Assembly (NCBI RefSeq): GCF_004337985.1
Contig: NW_021940921.1
Location: forward strand, 248,001-312,000
Length of the DNA: 64,000 nucleotides
Origin: Pyricularia pennisetigena
Lineage: Eukaryota > Ascomycota > Sordariomycetes > Magnaporthales > Pyriculariaceae
Direction: 5' to 3'
The notes below the pieces were generated by a model that worked only from the letters and a program-made list of their open reading frames with translations, ran no database searches and was not told the origin of the DNA. Within the stretch, counting starts at the first letter, position 1. Each line of letters starts with the position of its first letter. Positions 22,118 through 33,853 of the stretch are shown here, one piece after another. The translations under genes were made by a program, and so were the position numbers.

Positions 22118-24315
22118 TATAGATAAATTTAAAAAGGATCGCTCGTGACCCAATATTATCCTTCGTATATAATAATTTTAATTTTTTGGACAAGGTACAG
22201 GATTTTGGATATGGAAAACGTAACCGAATGCAAAATTTGATATCGTGTTTTTTTATATTAACGCCAGGATTTAAACGATATACGTAATCCCAATAGTACG
22301 CCACCGTATTTTTCCGCCAAAAATGGTTGCAAACGTCCGCCTTTTTACAATATCCGGACACCCATTACGAAAACGCCAAATATTATATAATGCACCAAAT
22401 TTGTGGTTTTTTATTCCTTAACCGCCCATATACGCCTGGAATAATCCCACAATACCTTACCCTCGCACGAATTACATTAATTTTTTATTTTATCCAAACC
22501 CCCGCTATTACCAAAAACAAAGGGGAATACGCAGGAGTTATCCAAATCCACGAAATCCTTTTTAAACGTTTTTTAAACCTATTACCCGACCATTTCGATT
22601 ATTTTTCCGTCCTGCTCCTCGTTTATGGGGATTAAAAAACAACGTTATATATCCGTACCATTTAGGGAATTTATATCGAATTATTTTAACTTTTTAACAA
22701 AAAATAATGGATATTACCCGTACCAACGTTTTTTTATATCGAATTTAATTTTATTAACCAATTATGGTAATATTACGCCTTTATTATATCCATAAATATA
22801 ATAGGGTTGGGGAAATATAACCAGTTTTAAAAAAATAAAAAGGAGTTTTACCACGTTTTACGGTTTTTATAAAATGTATTCCGGTCCCGCATTTTGTGCA
22901 TTATAATTGCTGTTTTAATCCAAAACGGATTATTGGATAGGGATTAAATTTTTAAAAACGCTTTGGAAAAGGTTTTTACCGATATACCATATAATATATA
23001 TATTTCCGTGGTAAACCGTGTTTACGATAATATATTCGCTGGTTATATTAACGGTTTAATGGGTATTGGATTATAGGATATAAAACCCAAAATTAATATC
23101 GTTTTCCGCACGCAACGCCGTTATTTGCAAATAATTAACTTTTTATAAATAATAATAAACGCGTTCCATTAAAAAAATTACGGCGTATTAAAAATTATAG
23201 TGCCGCAATTGGTCCTATTTTTTTACGGTTGTAAAACAAAAAATTATGGCCCTAAAATATTATATTTAATTTGGTTATTACGATTAAAAATTATAAATTA
23301 GCCGTTGCGCACCGGGATTTTAAAATTAGCGTTCGTAAAATATACCACGGCCGGAAGTGGATTTAAACCGGCAAACCTAGCAATTAAATATATTAATAGG
23401 GGTTTCGCCATAAATATTAAAAATAACCGCAATTCCACGCACGATTTGCGAAAAACATTCCTAAATTGTACAACGATAGGGCCAATCGCAATTACGGTGC
23501 GTAAAATATTGGAAAATATCGCCCGTATACGCATTAACAGCAAATACCATATAATATTAACCAATTAGGATATAATTTATTATACGTATTTGTTATTCCA
23601 AAATGGTTGGGGAAGCGAAAAAGCCGAAATATTACCCAGTTTCGATTTCGACGGCCCTGATTTATTATATTTGGGTTTAAAAGAGTTAATAAGCGATAAA
23701 TTGGAGGTATTTAATCAAAAAATTGTACGCCCTAACAACGTGCTATTTTAGGCGGATATTGAAAAAATAGGGGCAAATTTAAAGGAAGGATATAACCGGA
23801 TAAACGGTTTAAATATTAATGGTATAATTAACACCGAAAAAGATTTGCTGGACGGAATATACGAAAAATCCGACGAAAAAGGCGTATAAAATTTAAAATA
23901 ATAAAAGGTAAATTACGCAAACCAAAACGGGTAAAGGCGAAAATCGTTCCATTATAAAAAGGAATTAAATGGACGAATAACGGTAGCCTTACCCGCGAAT
24001 AACGGAGGTAAAATAACGTCCGCAAAACTAGTAAATACAAATAAACAAATACCAATCGTAAATTTGGTTTAAAATAAAATGCGAGGTATAATTTCCTCCA
24101 AAATTTTCCGTATAAATAACCCGTTTTTTATCCATTTTTTTTGCCCAAATAAATTATATTTTCCATTTACCGCCAATTATAAATCCAGCAAAAAAAATCC
24201 TAGTAATAACCGTTATTATAATACCCCATTAACCACGAATAATAAATCCATTAAACCGGATCCCAATAGTGATAATTATTATAATATTATATATATAAAA
24301 CCTTTAATTTTATAA
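20991..24315 (+). pseudogene. Degraded DUF6589-like protein gene, copy 1
   Basis: From the ATG at 20991 one frame reads to about 22070 and a second frame from about 22119 to 24315. Nearly all stops are TAA or TAG at places expected from RIP of CAA, CAG or TGG. The switch of frame lies at a TA microsatellite. About 1,100 residues are implied. Recognisable blocks are a segment with NGIPRRIVNILSGFGIYL (where related proteins have a VKRRVL..L.GLG block), NNFNFLDKVQDFGYGKRN, and FSVLLLVYGD followed after a RIP stop by KTTLYIRTI and WILPVP, which fit the fungal DUF6589 family (large proteins of unknown function, found in repeats). A conserved Asp-rich block (PSFDFDGPDLLYLGL) lies near the end. The family call is from memory of its motifs. 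The same gene recurs at 60133-63447. Confidence 0.6.
22071..22112. repeat. (TA)n microsatellite in DUF6589-like gene
   Basis: About 20 TA units interrupt the reading frame of the DUF6589-like gene; the copy at 61216-61245 is shorter. Length variation here explains the frame change. Confidence 0.9.
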
Positions 24316-24857
24316 TACCAAACCCCAAAAAAAATAAAACAAAAAAACCCAAACCGATTAAAAAAGACGAAAACGTTTAATAACGTTAAATGTTTTTTTA
24401 AGAATGGGTTTGTTAGCGCCACGTTTTTTTTTCCGAGCTGGGGTCGCGGTAAACGATCCAGGGACCGAATTGTCCTTTTTTCATCCTTTTTTAAAATGGG
24501 TATGCAGGGTTTCCTTAACGAATCGAATATAAATTTATTGTAATTAAAGCTAAAATCGATAAATAAAAAAAACGGAATAACGACCGCCAAAAAATCGGCG
24601 TTATTATTACCAAAAATGCTTTTTTTAAACGGTTTATTGGTTTGCCGGCGTTTAATAACCCAGGAGTTAAAATCCCTTATTAGGGCCCCGATAACCCGCG
24701 CGGTCGCGGTTTCGTCGTAAAATTTATCGCTGTTTTTAATCCATTTTATTAATTTAATTATAAACCCCTAATTTATAATGGTAAAATCGAAATAAAGCAA
24801 ATATGTACGATTAATATAATTAGCAAACGTATTACGGCCACCATTTTATTTCTGGTA

Positions 24858-25056
24858 TTAATAATTAATATAAACTGGACCCAACGTTAAAATAAAAGCT
24901 AACGTTTTTTCCACCAGGTTTTGTTCGTTAAACTATTTAAGGATATTTAATACGAATATTAAAACCAGGCGAAAATAAAATTCGCTTATGCGGCGCGTCC
25001 TGTTAAAATAAAAAATATTAAAATGTTGGGGGGGTTTTGCTATTTAAACGAAACAG
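24858..25056 (-). other. Linker within SNF2 gene C-terminal part
   Basis: The minus frame reads FNEQNLVEKTLAFILTLGPVY here and continues into a C-terminal extension of unknown role. It is listed only to mark that this stretch is coding rather than empty. Confidence 0.4.
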
Positions 25057-25582
25057 TTGAAAGGCCAAGAAAACATAATTGCTTTTATTTTATACGTTAG
25101 GAGTTGTTTAATAATTGGAAATTGGATAGTTTTGGGGAAACGTATACGCGTAATATATTTAAATAATATTTATTATATATTAGCAATGGCCGGAATAGTA
25201 AAAAAAGGGGCATTAACCTTCCGGAATATGCGATTTTTTACCCAATCGAAAAAAGTATTTCGCACTTCGAAAATGCGCCAAATAACAGGTTTATTTTAAC
25301 CCAACCGAATTAAACGACTATAAATTTGCAATTATATATTGGCGTTCCATATTAAAGAAATAATAATACCAGTGCAACAATTGGGGTGTAAATTAAAACC
25401 AGCGTTGGAAATGTTAATATTTAGGATATAAACGTTAAAATTGGAGCTGGAATCGGTGAAATCGGAGACGGTTTTATCGCGTTCGGCTTGGGACAGGCCT
25501 AATCGGATAGTAGTTACACCGAAATTGGTTTTTTCCAAAATAAAAGCAATAAAATTAAAAAAGTTAACAAGTATATTAAAAA

Positions 25583-25670
25583 TTGTAATAGTTGTTACAA
25601 AAATGGAAAAATAACAACTATTATAATATTTGTTATAATTTAAAAATATAAAAATTGTAATAATTGTTAC
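25583..25670. repeat. Palindrome cluster 1 (TTGTAAYAATTGTTACAA)
   Basis: Two 18-bp near-palindromes lie at 25583-25600 and about 25653-25670, inside an intron-like part of the SNF2 gene. The second is one transition from the perfect 18-bp palindrome. Confidence 0.75.
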
Positions 25671-26995
25671 AATAATTGTGGGGAAAAAAAGGGATTGTAA
25701 TAATTATCACTATATGGTTAATTTACGTTTAAATCCAAAAATTGGGGGTTATAACCAGGACGCGTTAACCTTTTTTTTTTTCCTTTATGCAAATTTCGAT
25801 TACGCGGGTAATAAATGGTAATTCGTTTAATATAAAATAAACCATTTTAACCCTGCCCGACGGAGGTAACGTTTTAAAATTAGTGCAAATTTTCGAGTAA
25901 ACCCAGTTAAAGGGACCGTCGCCGTTATACTAAATTAAAACGTCCACAATTACCGATTTAAAACGGGTTTTTTTTTCCTATAAATTTTTTTTAAAATTTT
26001 GTCGGACGTTGCGGTATTTGGTTTTAAAATCCACTTTTTTTAACGCCAGCATTTTACCCAATTCCGCCGAATTAATATCCCGGGTATCGTTTTCGGCGTG
26101 GATTATTAATTAAAAAAGGTAATTAATTGCCAAAAACTGCAGCAGGCGGATAAAACCTATATTAAAAAAAACCGAGGTTTAACGGTTACCAACTATAGTA
26201 TCCGTATTAATAGGAACTCCTAATGGAACGGGATTAATATCGTCGGTATTTTCGCCCACGAATACGGTAATAATATTTTTAAAAATTGCCTCGGTGTTCG
26301 TTATAACGTTTTCGAAACGGTGGCCAAATTGGAGCTTTTTAATAATAATATTATAAGGCGGAATGCGTTTACGGGGATAAATAATTGTACCGTTGGGTAA
26401 AATAAACCCGGTATTTATACTTTTGCGTACCGTAAATACGCCCGTATATTTAAAAATTATTGACGATTTTTCGTTTGGTGTGGTGGTAGGAATTATAAAA
26501 TTTAAAATTCGAAGGTAAAACAGCCATTATTTCCAACCCATTAATTCGAATTTTTGGAAAGAGGTTTTAATATTTTTATCGATATTAAAAACGACGAAAT
26601 AACCATTACCTTCCCAAATATAATCGACCGTAAATATATTTTCCTAGGACAGGTTTTTAGGTCGGGCGAAAAAAATCGCAATTTTATCCTAAACCAGGGT
26701 ATTAAAGCCAGTAATATCCTTAATTTTGTTAATAGTCGGCGTGGCAATGGTAATGCCCCGATTAATACAAAAAATAAAGCGAAATGCGCGGTATATTATC
26801 GATTCGCGGTAGCGGAGGTATTAAATTTCGTTTCCAATTATACGTTGAAAAAAGGTACCGGATAATAAATATATAACCAAACGCCGGATATTTTTGGTGT
26901 TTTCGCCCGTGAAAAAATCGGCTTTCCGGCCGTTTTTGCGTTAACGGTTCCTAATAAAATTATTTAATTTAAACAAATATATTAGTATAACGAAA

Positions 26996-27013
26996 TTATA
27001 ACAATTGTTACAA
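26996..27013. repeat. Palindrome 2 (TTATAACAATTGTTACAA)
   Basis: A single 18-bp site with one transition from the consensus, about 190 bp from the copia insertion point. Confidence 0.75.
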
Positions 27014-27198
27014 AAAATATTTATTGGGTATTATTTTTAATATCGGAATTATTGTCGAAATTGTCGACGTCGGGGGGGCGCTGCTAAGGATTGGAATCGA
27101 TAATTTTATTTATACATTATGGGTTAAACACTTTTTCCGCGTTATGGATTTCGTCCAATTGTTTAATTTTTCGGATTAAAAATGTCGAATAAAATATA

Positions 27199-27203
27199 AT
27201 AAT
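27199..27203. other. Target-site duplication ATAAT, left
   Basis: ATAAT flanks the left LTR and is repeated at 33315-33319 beyond the right LTR. Five-base duplications are typical of Ty1/copia integration. Confidence 0.9.
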
Positions 27204-27859
27204 TGTGAGGAGGTTACGCGATAGAATAAGTTTAATCTTGAACGCGGGGAAAGGTGGATCACGTATAAGGTTGATGGAACGTTGAAATGGCAAATAACCG
27301 TCTGCTAGCGGGTAATAGAGATAATATATTGTTGCACAATCGATTCGTTGAATCGTTGAATCGATGAAGGTTATAAAGGTGATGAATCTAAGGCTAAGTT
27401 GTGAATTACGTGTTCGAATCCGTAGGTGCAGATCTTCGATCCGGATGTCCGGAATGCGGGGTCACGTCACATGATTTGGCCTTATTCATGTGACTGACCT
27501 GCCGACCTATTGAGCCTAACGGCCCATTAAGCCTAACGGCCTATTGTGTTTATGCATGCACAGAAAATCTGCGACCACAACGGGATTCGAACCCACGCAC
27601 TTCAACGTATATATGATATAGATTATGGTACGTGCATTATACCACTAAGCTAGATTAAATATAACGTGTTTGTTTTGTTGTTGAAACTATGAACAAAGAC
27701 GTAATATATAAAGCTTTGTGTGTATGAACGCGTATACGTTTTATTTATTATTTATTTATTTATTCGATGCAGGGTGACTGATAAAATTAGCCCGTGCTAG
27801 CCGTTATAAGATAATGCAGGGTAGCTAATATAATGAACCCTGCGCTAGCCATGTTCACA
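27204..27859 (-). repeat. Copia-A 3' LTR
   Basis: 656 bp with plus-strand ends TGTGAGG...TTCACA (TG...CA). It contains a tRNA-like module, two copies of a CCTAACGGCC motif about 17 bp apart, and CAGGGTAGCTA inverted motifs near the sense 5' end. Confidence 0.95.
27571..27660 (-). other. tRNA-like module inside LTR (A box and B box)
   Basis: In the element's sense direction the LTR holds TAGCTTAGTGG (an A-box consensus, plus-strand complement at 27642-27652) and GGTTCGAATCC (a perfect B box, complement at 27583-27593), 48 nt apart. This matches the internal RNA polymerase III promoter of a tRNA gene with a small intron-sized insert. An ACGTA/TACGT stem is visible between them. The acceptor stem does not pair well, so it is a tRNA relic or a pol III promoter module, not a functional tRNA. 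Equivalent modules are at 33026-33115, 51522-51612 and about 59690-59790. Confidence 0.65.
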
Positions 27860-27921
27860 TACCCCCGTAATTTATTTATTATATAAAATAATAAACAAAT
27901 TATCGAGTGGATACGTTTTAT

Positions 27922-30900
27922 TTATTTATCGTTATTTTTTGCACCGTTATTAACATTCGCATAGGATAATAGATCCTTATGCAAAGGTCCGGGTACTGAT
28001 TTGGTTAAAAAATCAGCTATATTTAATTTAGTTGGTATATATTTCAACTCAACTAAATTATTATTTATAGCTTCGCGGCTAAAATGATATATTATATCGA
28101 TATGCTTAGATCTTTTATAAAATTCCGGGTTTTCCGCGAGCTTTATGGTAGACGTATTATCCACTAAAATTAAAGGGGTTTTAATGTTAAAGCCCAATTT
28201 TAAATTATTATTTATATAATTTAGCATATTATTTAAATATATGGCTTATTTAACGGCGTCCCGTAAAGCCATATACTCAGCTTCAGTCGACGATAAAGCT
28301 ACCGTTTTCTGAAGTTGAGAAGTCCAACTTATTATATTATTATCGTTATTTATATTATAACTGTTGGACAGGTTAAATATATATCCAGTAGTGGAACGTC
28401 TTTGATTTAGGTCGTTAGCCCAATCAGAGTTTGTATATCCCTTAATAAATAATATATTATCGTTATTTTTCTGGCTTTTATCCTGCAGGTTTATATTATT
28501 TATATTATTTATATTATTTATTGACTTTTCGTTAACGTTATTTTTATTGGATCCGTTATTGTTAACGTTATATTGGGATATATTATTAACGTTATATTGT
28601 AGGCCAAAAGTGGGATTTTTTAGCAGATATTTAAAAACATTTTCAAAAATCTTGAAATGTTTAGCCCCAGGATTAGCCATAAACCTGGCGGCTAGGCACG
28701 TGCAATATATTATATCTGGGCGGCTTTTTATTGCTAAATATAGTAATGAGCCTACTTTTTGTTGGAAATCCTTGATTTCCTCTTTTGTAGCTTTATGTTT
28801 ATTTATATCGAATTTTAAACCTGGTACCCCCGGAATGGTAGAAGGTTTTTCGTTATTTATAATATTGAATTTATTCAATATTTTATTGGTATAATCTTCC
28901 TGGCAAATAAAAGCGGTTTTATTGTTTTTGTTTATAATTATCCTATTACCCAAAAAATTGGATACAGGTCCCATACATTCTATTTTTATATATTTGGATA
29001 ATTCTTTATAAAGAATATCCAATAACGATAAATCAGCATTAAATGCCAAAATATCGTCGACGTGGCAAACCATAATAATGCCAAAAAATTGGCTATTATT
29101 ATCTTGGTTTATATATACGCTTTCGTCGTATGGGAAAACAGTAAAACCTAACTTTATCAGCGTTTTGGTAAGGTATTTATACCAAAGTTTAGGCGCTTGT
29201 TTTAAACCATACAGGGTTTTATTCAATTTACCCACTTTATTTATATATTTTTTATTTGTATATAGCCCTGTAGGTAACTTTATATATATTTCGGTATCGA
29301 TATCTGCGTGTAAAAACGCGTTTTTAACGTCATATTGAATAACGTACCACCCTTTATATAATGCTAACATTATAAATATATACCAGGTTTCTGTTCTACA
29401 AATTGTAGAAAAGGTATCCAGGTAATCAACACCCATAATTTGGTGGAATCCCTGTACTACCCATCTGGCTTTATAACGATACCGTTTATTAATATCCGTA
29501 ATAAAACGAATATTATTTATATTATTCAAGGGTTTTTTCTTAAAAACCCAGCGCCCAGTTATAGCTATTTTATTTGGAGGTAAATCCGTTATAGTAAAGG
29601 TATTGGATTCTGTTAAGCTATTATTTTCGTCTTTGCAAACCTGCAGCCAATTTTCCCAATCTTGGCTTTCCATGGCTTGTTTATAGGTATTCGGTTCTAT
29701 TAACGAATTTGTTATTAATACGTAATTATCTTCGTTAAAATTAAATTTTAACGATTTATTGATATCACGTATCGTAAATAGAACGTCATTATATATTTTA
29801 TATTCTGCAAAATTTATTGGGGGTTTATTGTTTATGTTTATTTTTATAAACGAATTGTTAGCTGCTTGGGGATTATTATTATTGGTAACAACGTTGTTTT
29901 TATCAGCATTATTAACGTTATTCGCGTTATTAACGTTATTAATGTTATTTTTATCAACGTTATTATCTTTATTTATATTTGTATTATTTACTGGATTTAC
30001 CTCGAAATCTGGTAAAGAGAATTCGACCTCGTTTATATTATTTATATTAGTATTTTCGTTGTTTATATGTGGATAAAATTTATCCGTTATAAAGGTAATA
30101 TCTCTGACCAGGAGACATTTCCTTTTATATGGCTCCCATATTTTATATATCTTTATATTAGGTGTAAAACCTACTAAAATACCAATTTTATTTCGAGGTT
30201 CAAGCTTCTCTTTATCATGGTTATCGTTATAGTAAATAATACATCCCCAAGGTTGTATATAATTATTTACGTGAATTGCATTATTATTTATATTATTTTC
30301 ATTTATATTGTGAAATATATTGGCTGGCGTCTGCATATTTAAAACCGTATGTGGGGTGTTATTATATAGGTATACAGCGGTTAATAAAACCTCACCCCAT
30401 AAATAGTTAGGTGCTTTGCTATTAAATAGCATAGCCCTGACCTCATTAAATAGGGTTAAATTTATACGTTCTATTAACCCATTTGGCTCTTTTGTATATG
30501 CAGGCGTAAAATGGTGTATAATACCGTTATTCTATAACGCAATCTTAAATTGGTTACTTATATATTCGCCTCCATTATCGGTAAAAAACTCTTTTATTGT
30601 TCTTTTACCATTTATATTAACGGTATTATTATCCATTTGTTTCTTATATATATTGAATGCCTCTAGGGCATCAGCCTTTGTTTTTAACAATGCAACACGT
30701 AAATAACGTGACTTTTTATCCAAAAACGTTATATAATATTTATAATAATTATACGTGGGTGGATTTATGGGTCCACCTAAATCGGAATGGATTCTGTCTA
30801 ATATATTATAATTTATAATATTTGCAGAAATCCTGTTTATTTTCCGATTGGATTTTGCAGTTAAGCAAATTTCACACATATATTTATTATAATTATATAT

Positions 30901-31125
30901 ATCGTCTTTGGATATTTTTATTTTATTTGTTTTTATTAACTGCAATAGGGGTGTTAACCCTATATGCCCATATTTAACGTGTAATTTATATATTGCGTTA
31001 AAAAAAATATCGTTATTATTCGACTTTTCTTCCGCATGTAATATACAATTATTTTCCACAATTTGGGTAGGTAAAATATATAGCCCATTATTTTTATAAC
31101 CTTCTGTTATTTTATGTTTATGTTT
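27922..31125 (-). pseudogene. Copia-A Pol: integrase, reverse transcriptase, RNase H
   Basis: The minus-strand frame carries the GAG-pre-integrase His/Cys finger (HVKYGHIGL...CEICLTAKS), the integrase core with Asp in RIHSDLGGP, Asp in FFTDNGGEY and Glu in NGLIERIN, then an Asn-rich linker. The reverse transcriptase has WVFKKKPL, YDVKNAFLHADI, ALYGLKQAP-like LYGLKQAPKLWY and the active site CHVDDIL. RNase H has ALSSTEAEYMAL and VDNTSTIKLAEN. Only about three in-frame stops interrupt it (near 30532, 28246 and at the start), each explainable by C-to-T change. The poly-Asn stretches come partly from AAT codons, to which GAT decays under RIP. A one-base shift relative to Gag-protease lies at a short TA run near 31130. 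Confidence 0.93.
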
Positions 31126-31126
31126 T

Positions 31127-32281
31127 TTATATATATACTATTACTTTATTATTTATAAAGGTTATAATATAGTTATATAGTTGTGCAACAGAGAGTATAT
31201 TAAACCCAAATTCTGGTACATAGTACACGTTATTTATAGTTTTTGTTATACCTGTATTATTAAATTTGACTTTTATAATTCCCATTTTATTTATATTTAA
31301 ATGGGAAGCATTACCCCATTTAACAGTCGTATTTATATTTTTAACGTCTGTTAAATATTGTATATTGCAATATGTATGAATTGTTGCTGCACTGTCTATA
31401 ATAAAATTGGAGGATTTTATAATAAAGTGCAATATAATATATGGATTAAAGTCAAAATAAATTAAATTTGGAACAAACGTTGTAAAACAGTAATGTCCCA
31501 AATTCAAATAATCAGCTTTATTCCCGTTATTAGGGTAATTATAATTATAATTATAATTATTAATGGGTAAAGAATTTACCATATTATTAACCTTATTAAA
31601 GGTCAAAAGTTTATTCAACGATACGGTATAATGTTTATTAATATTATCTTCACCACGACATTTATCTAAAATATTGGCAAATAATAAATCTACCGTATAT
31701 TTATCTAAATTATGCCGTAGCTTTTGAATAATATTTTGTGTAAAAGAGGTCCAATTTTGATTTAAAATATTTAATACCCAGGTTATAATAACTTTATTTT
31801 AAGTAATTAAACCTTTAAATTTCAAAACTAAATATAACTTTTTTATTTTATTTAAATAAACCTCGATATTATTAAACGATTCTGGTACAGCCGAATAAAA
31901 CTCCTTTAATAAAAGGGAATCCGAAGTATAGCCTTCAGGATTATATATATTTTTTAATTTATTCCAGGTTTCGTACGCAGAAGTGCATTCTTTTATATAT
32001 AAAAGAGGTTTATTATCGCATAATGATTTTATAAAGGCTAAAGCCAGCGTATTTTTGTTTGTATAATGTAGAGGTTTAAGGGTATTATTACCACTTTGGA
32101 TACCACTGGGGATACCAGTGGGTTCCATATTATTATTAACATCGAAGCTAATAATAATTCCCTCCTTTTGCTCCAGGGTACATGCGAGTCCCTTTACTTC
32201 CAAGGCCGCTTGAGCACGAATAGCCCATATAATGTAATTCTCGGTACCCTTTAGGCTTACCATTGTATCGAAGGTAGCCAT
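31127..32281 (-). pseudogene. Copia-A Gag and protease
   Basis: The frame from the ATG at 32281 begins MATFDTMVSLKGTENYIIWA, a copia Gag (UBN2/DUF4219-like) opening. It contains one in-frame stop at 31799-31801. A degraded zinc-knuckle region precedes the protease motif FIIDSAATIHTY (family DSGAxxH), and VYYVPEFGFNILSVAQL is the usual protease-to-integrase segment. The frame ends at 31127 in a TATATATA run, and integrase continues one base out of frame. In most copia elements Gag and Pol are one frame, so an indel in the TA run is the simplest explanation. Confidence 0.88.
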
Positions 32282-32644
32282 CTTAAATAAAGGGTTTTTT
32301 ATTTGTATTATATCTCGGTAACGGTCGGGATTAGGGTCGAAAGGGTTATTCGGTTAAATAGGTTTTAAAAGGAGCTTTCGGATGGTATAGGTCTCGTATC
32401 GATAGGACGAATAGCGGTAAAGATATAGGCGAGTATTTGTTAAAATATATAGGTAGGTATAGGTAAAGGTCGGGTTCTTTCGACGGCGCGTGCGATTCCG
32501 GTTTCGGTAATTTTACCGTTGGATAAAGCGTGAATAAAGCTATCGAATAGTATAAGGTTCGGGATGATCCGAAATAGGGTTGAAAAAAAATCGATGGATT
32601 TAATGGTATTAGTATCGGTATCAATTTCGTTGGTATGAGCTAAT

Positions 32645-32658
32645 CCGGGCTTATAACC
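32645..32658 (-). other. Copia-A primer-binding site (half-tRNA type)
   Basis: Directly next to the 5' LTR the sense strand reads GGTTATAAGCCCGG. It does not start with TGG as a site for a tRNA 3' end would. It fits the anticodon arm of initiator tRNA-Met (GGTTATGAGCCCG) with one G-to-A change in a TG context, the preferred RIP change. Drosophila copia and yeast Ty5 use such half-tRNA primers. Confidence 0.7.
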
Positions 32659-33314
32659 TGTGAGGAAATTACGCGATAAAATAAGCTTAATTTTAAACGC
32701 GGGGAAAGGTGGATTACGTATAAGGTTGATGGAACGTTAAAATGGTAGATAACCGTTTACTAGCGGGTAATAAAGATAATATATTGTTGCACAATCGATT
32801 CGTTGAATCGTTAAATCGATGAAGGTTATAAAGGTGATGAATTTAAGGCTAAGTTGTAAATTACGTGTTCGAATCCGTAGGTGCAGATCTTCGATCCGGA
32901 TGTCCGGAATGCGGGGTCACGTCACATGATTTGGCCTTATTTATGTGACTGACCTGCCGACCTATTGAGCCTAACGGCCCATTAAACCTAACGGCCTATT
33001 GTGCTTATGCATGCACAGAAAATCTGCGACCACAACGGGATTCGAACCCACGCATTTCAACCTATATATGATATAGATTATGGTACGTGCATTATACCAT
33101 TAAGCTAGATTAAATATGACGTATTTGTTTTGTTGTTGAAACTATGAACAAAGACGTAATATATAAAACTTTGTGTGTATGAACGCGTATACGTTTTATT
33201 TATTATTTATTTATTTATTCGATGCAGGGTGACTGATAAAATTAGCCCGTGCTAGCCGTTATAAGATAATGCAGGGTAGCTAATATAATGAACCCTGCGC
33301 TAGCCATGTTCACA
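32659..33314 (-). repeat. Copia-A 5' LTR
   Basis: 656 bp, the same length as the 3' LTR. Differences seen in the first 240 bases are all transitions, mostly C-to-T or G-to-A. Confidence 0.95.
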
Positions 33315-33319
33315 ATAAT
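33315..33319. other. Target-site duplication ATAAT, right
   Basis: Matches 27199-27203. Removing the element plus one copy joins the two halves of the SNF2 reading frame at a conserved block. Confidence 0.9.
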
Positions 33320-33733
33320 AACCGTGCCCGCAAATTTGGAATTAAATTTACGGGCGGCGAATTTGGTTAAAATATCGTGAAATTGCGTTTGGGTAAAAAT
33401 AGCAGCCGTTCGCGGGGTATCGGTAGCGTATATTTTAGTTAAACCATAATAATATTTAACGTCGAAAGTTGGGAAATTGGTTATTGCTTTTTTACATATT
33501 TGCGAAATAAGGTTGGCCGGGACGAAAATTAAAGTGGGAAAATATCCGTCGGTATTTTGGATAAATCGGTCGTGTTGGCAACGGATATACTATATATAAA
33601 TCGCCGTAAAATAAATAATCGTTTTTCCTGTATTTATTTCGTTGGTTAATAACCAATTTTTAAAAGCTAACTGTTCCAATTTTAGTAAAGTGTGGGTATT
33701 TAAACCGAAAAAAAGTTAATTTAGCAAAAATAA

Positions 33734-33853
33734 AAATTGTAACAATAGTTACAAAAATAGGGGTGGGATTGTAATAGTAATTATAAAAATAGGGGCAGGA
33801 TTATAATAATAGTTATAAAAATAGGGGCAAAATTGTAACGATAATTACAATTA
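33734..33853. repeat. Tandem repeat of about 32 bp with palindrome cores (3.5 copies)
   Basis: Units carry TTGTAACAATAGTTACAA-like cores followed by AAATAGGGGY. They lie in an intron-like segment of the SNF2 gene and form palindrome cluster 3. Confidence 0.8.

Larger units (their letters stand above)
27204..33314 (-). mobile_element. Copia-A: nearly complete Ty1/copia LTR retrotransposon
   Basis: The element is 6,111 bp, on the minus strand, with two 656-bp LTRs (27204-27859 and 32659-33314) and a 5-bp ATAAT duplication. Domain order in the sense direction is Gag, protease, integrase, reverse transcriptase and RNase H, which defines Ty1/copia. Reading frames are far less damaged than in surrounding DNA, with only a few stops. 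The LTRs differ mainly by transitions, so RIP has acted after insertion but mildly. It interrupts the SNF2 gene of TIR-1, so it is younger than that element. Confidence 0.95.

Noticed and set aside
23298..23564. 88-codon minus-strand frame opposite the DUF6589-like gene
   Set aside because: The plus frame is continuous with flanking coding blocks and conserved in both copies; the minus frame is a shadow.
27571..27660. A functional tRNA gene in the LTR
   Set aside because: A and B boxes are good, but the acceptor stem does not pair and no clear anticodon loop with U33 is visible.
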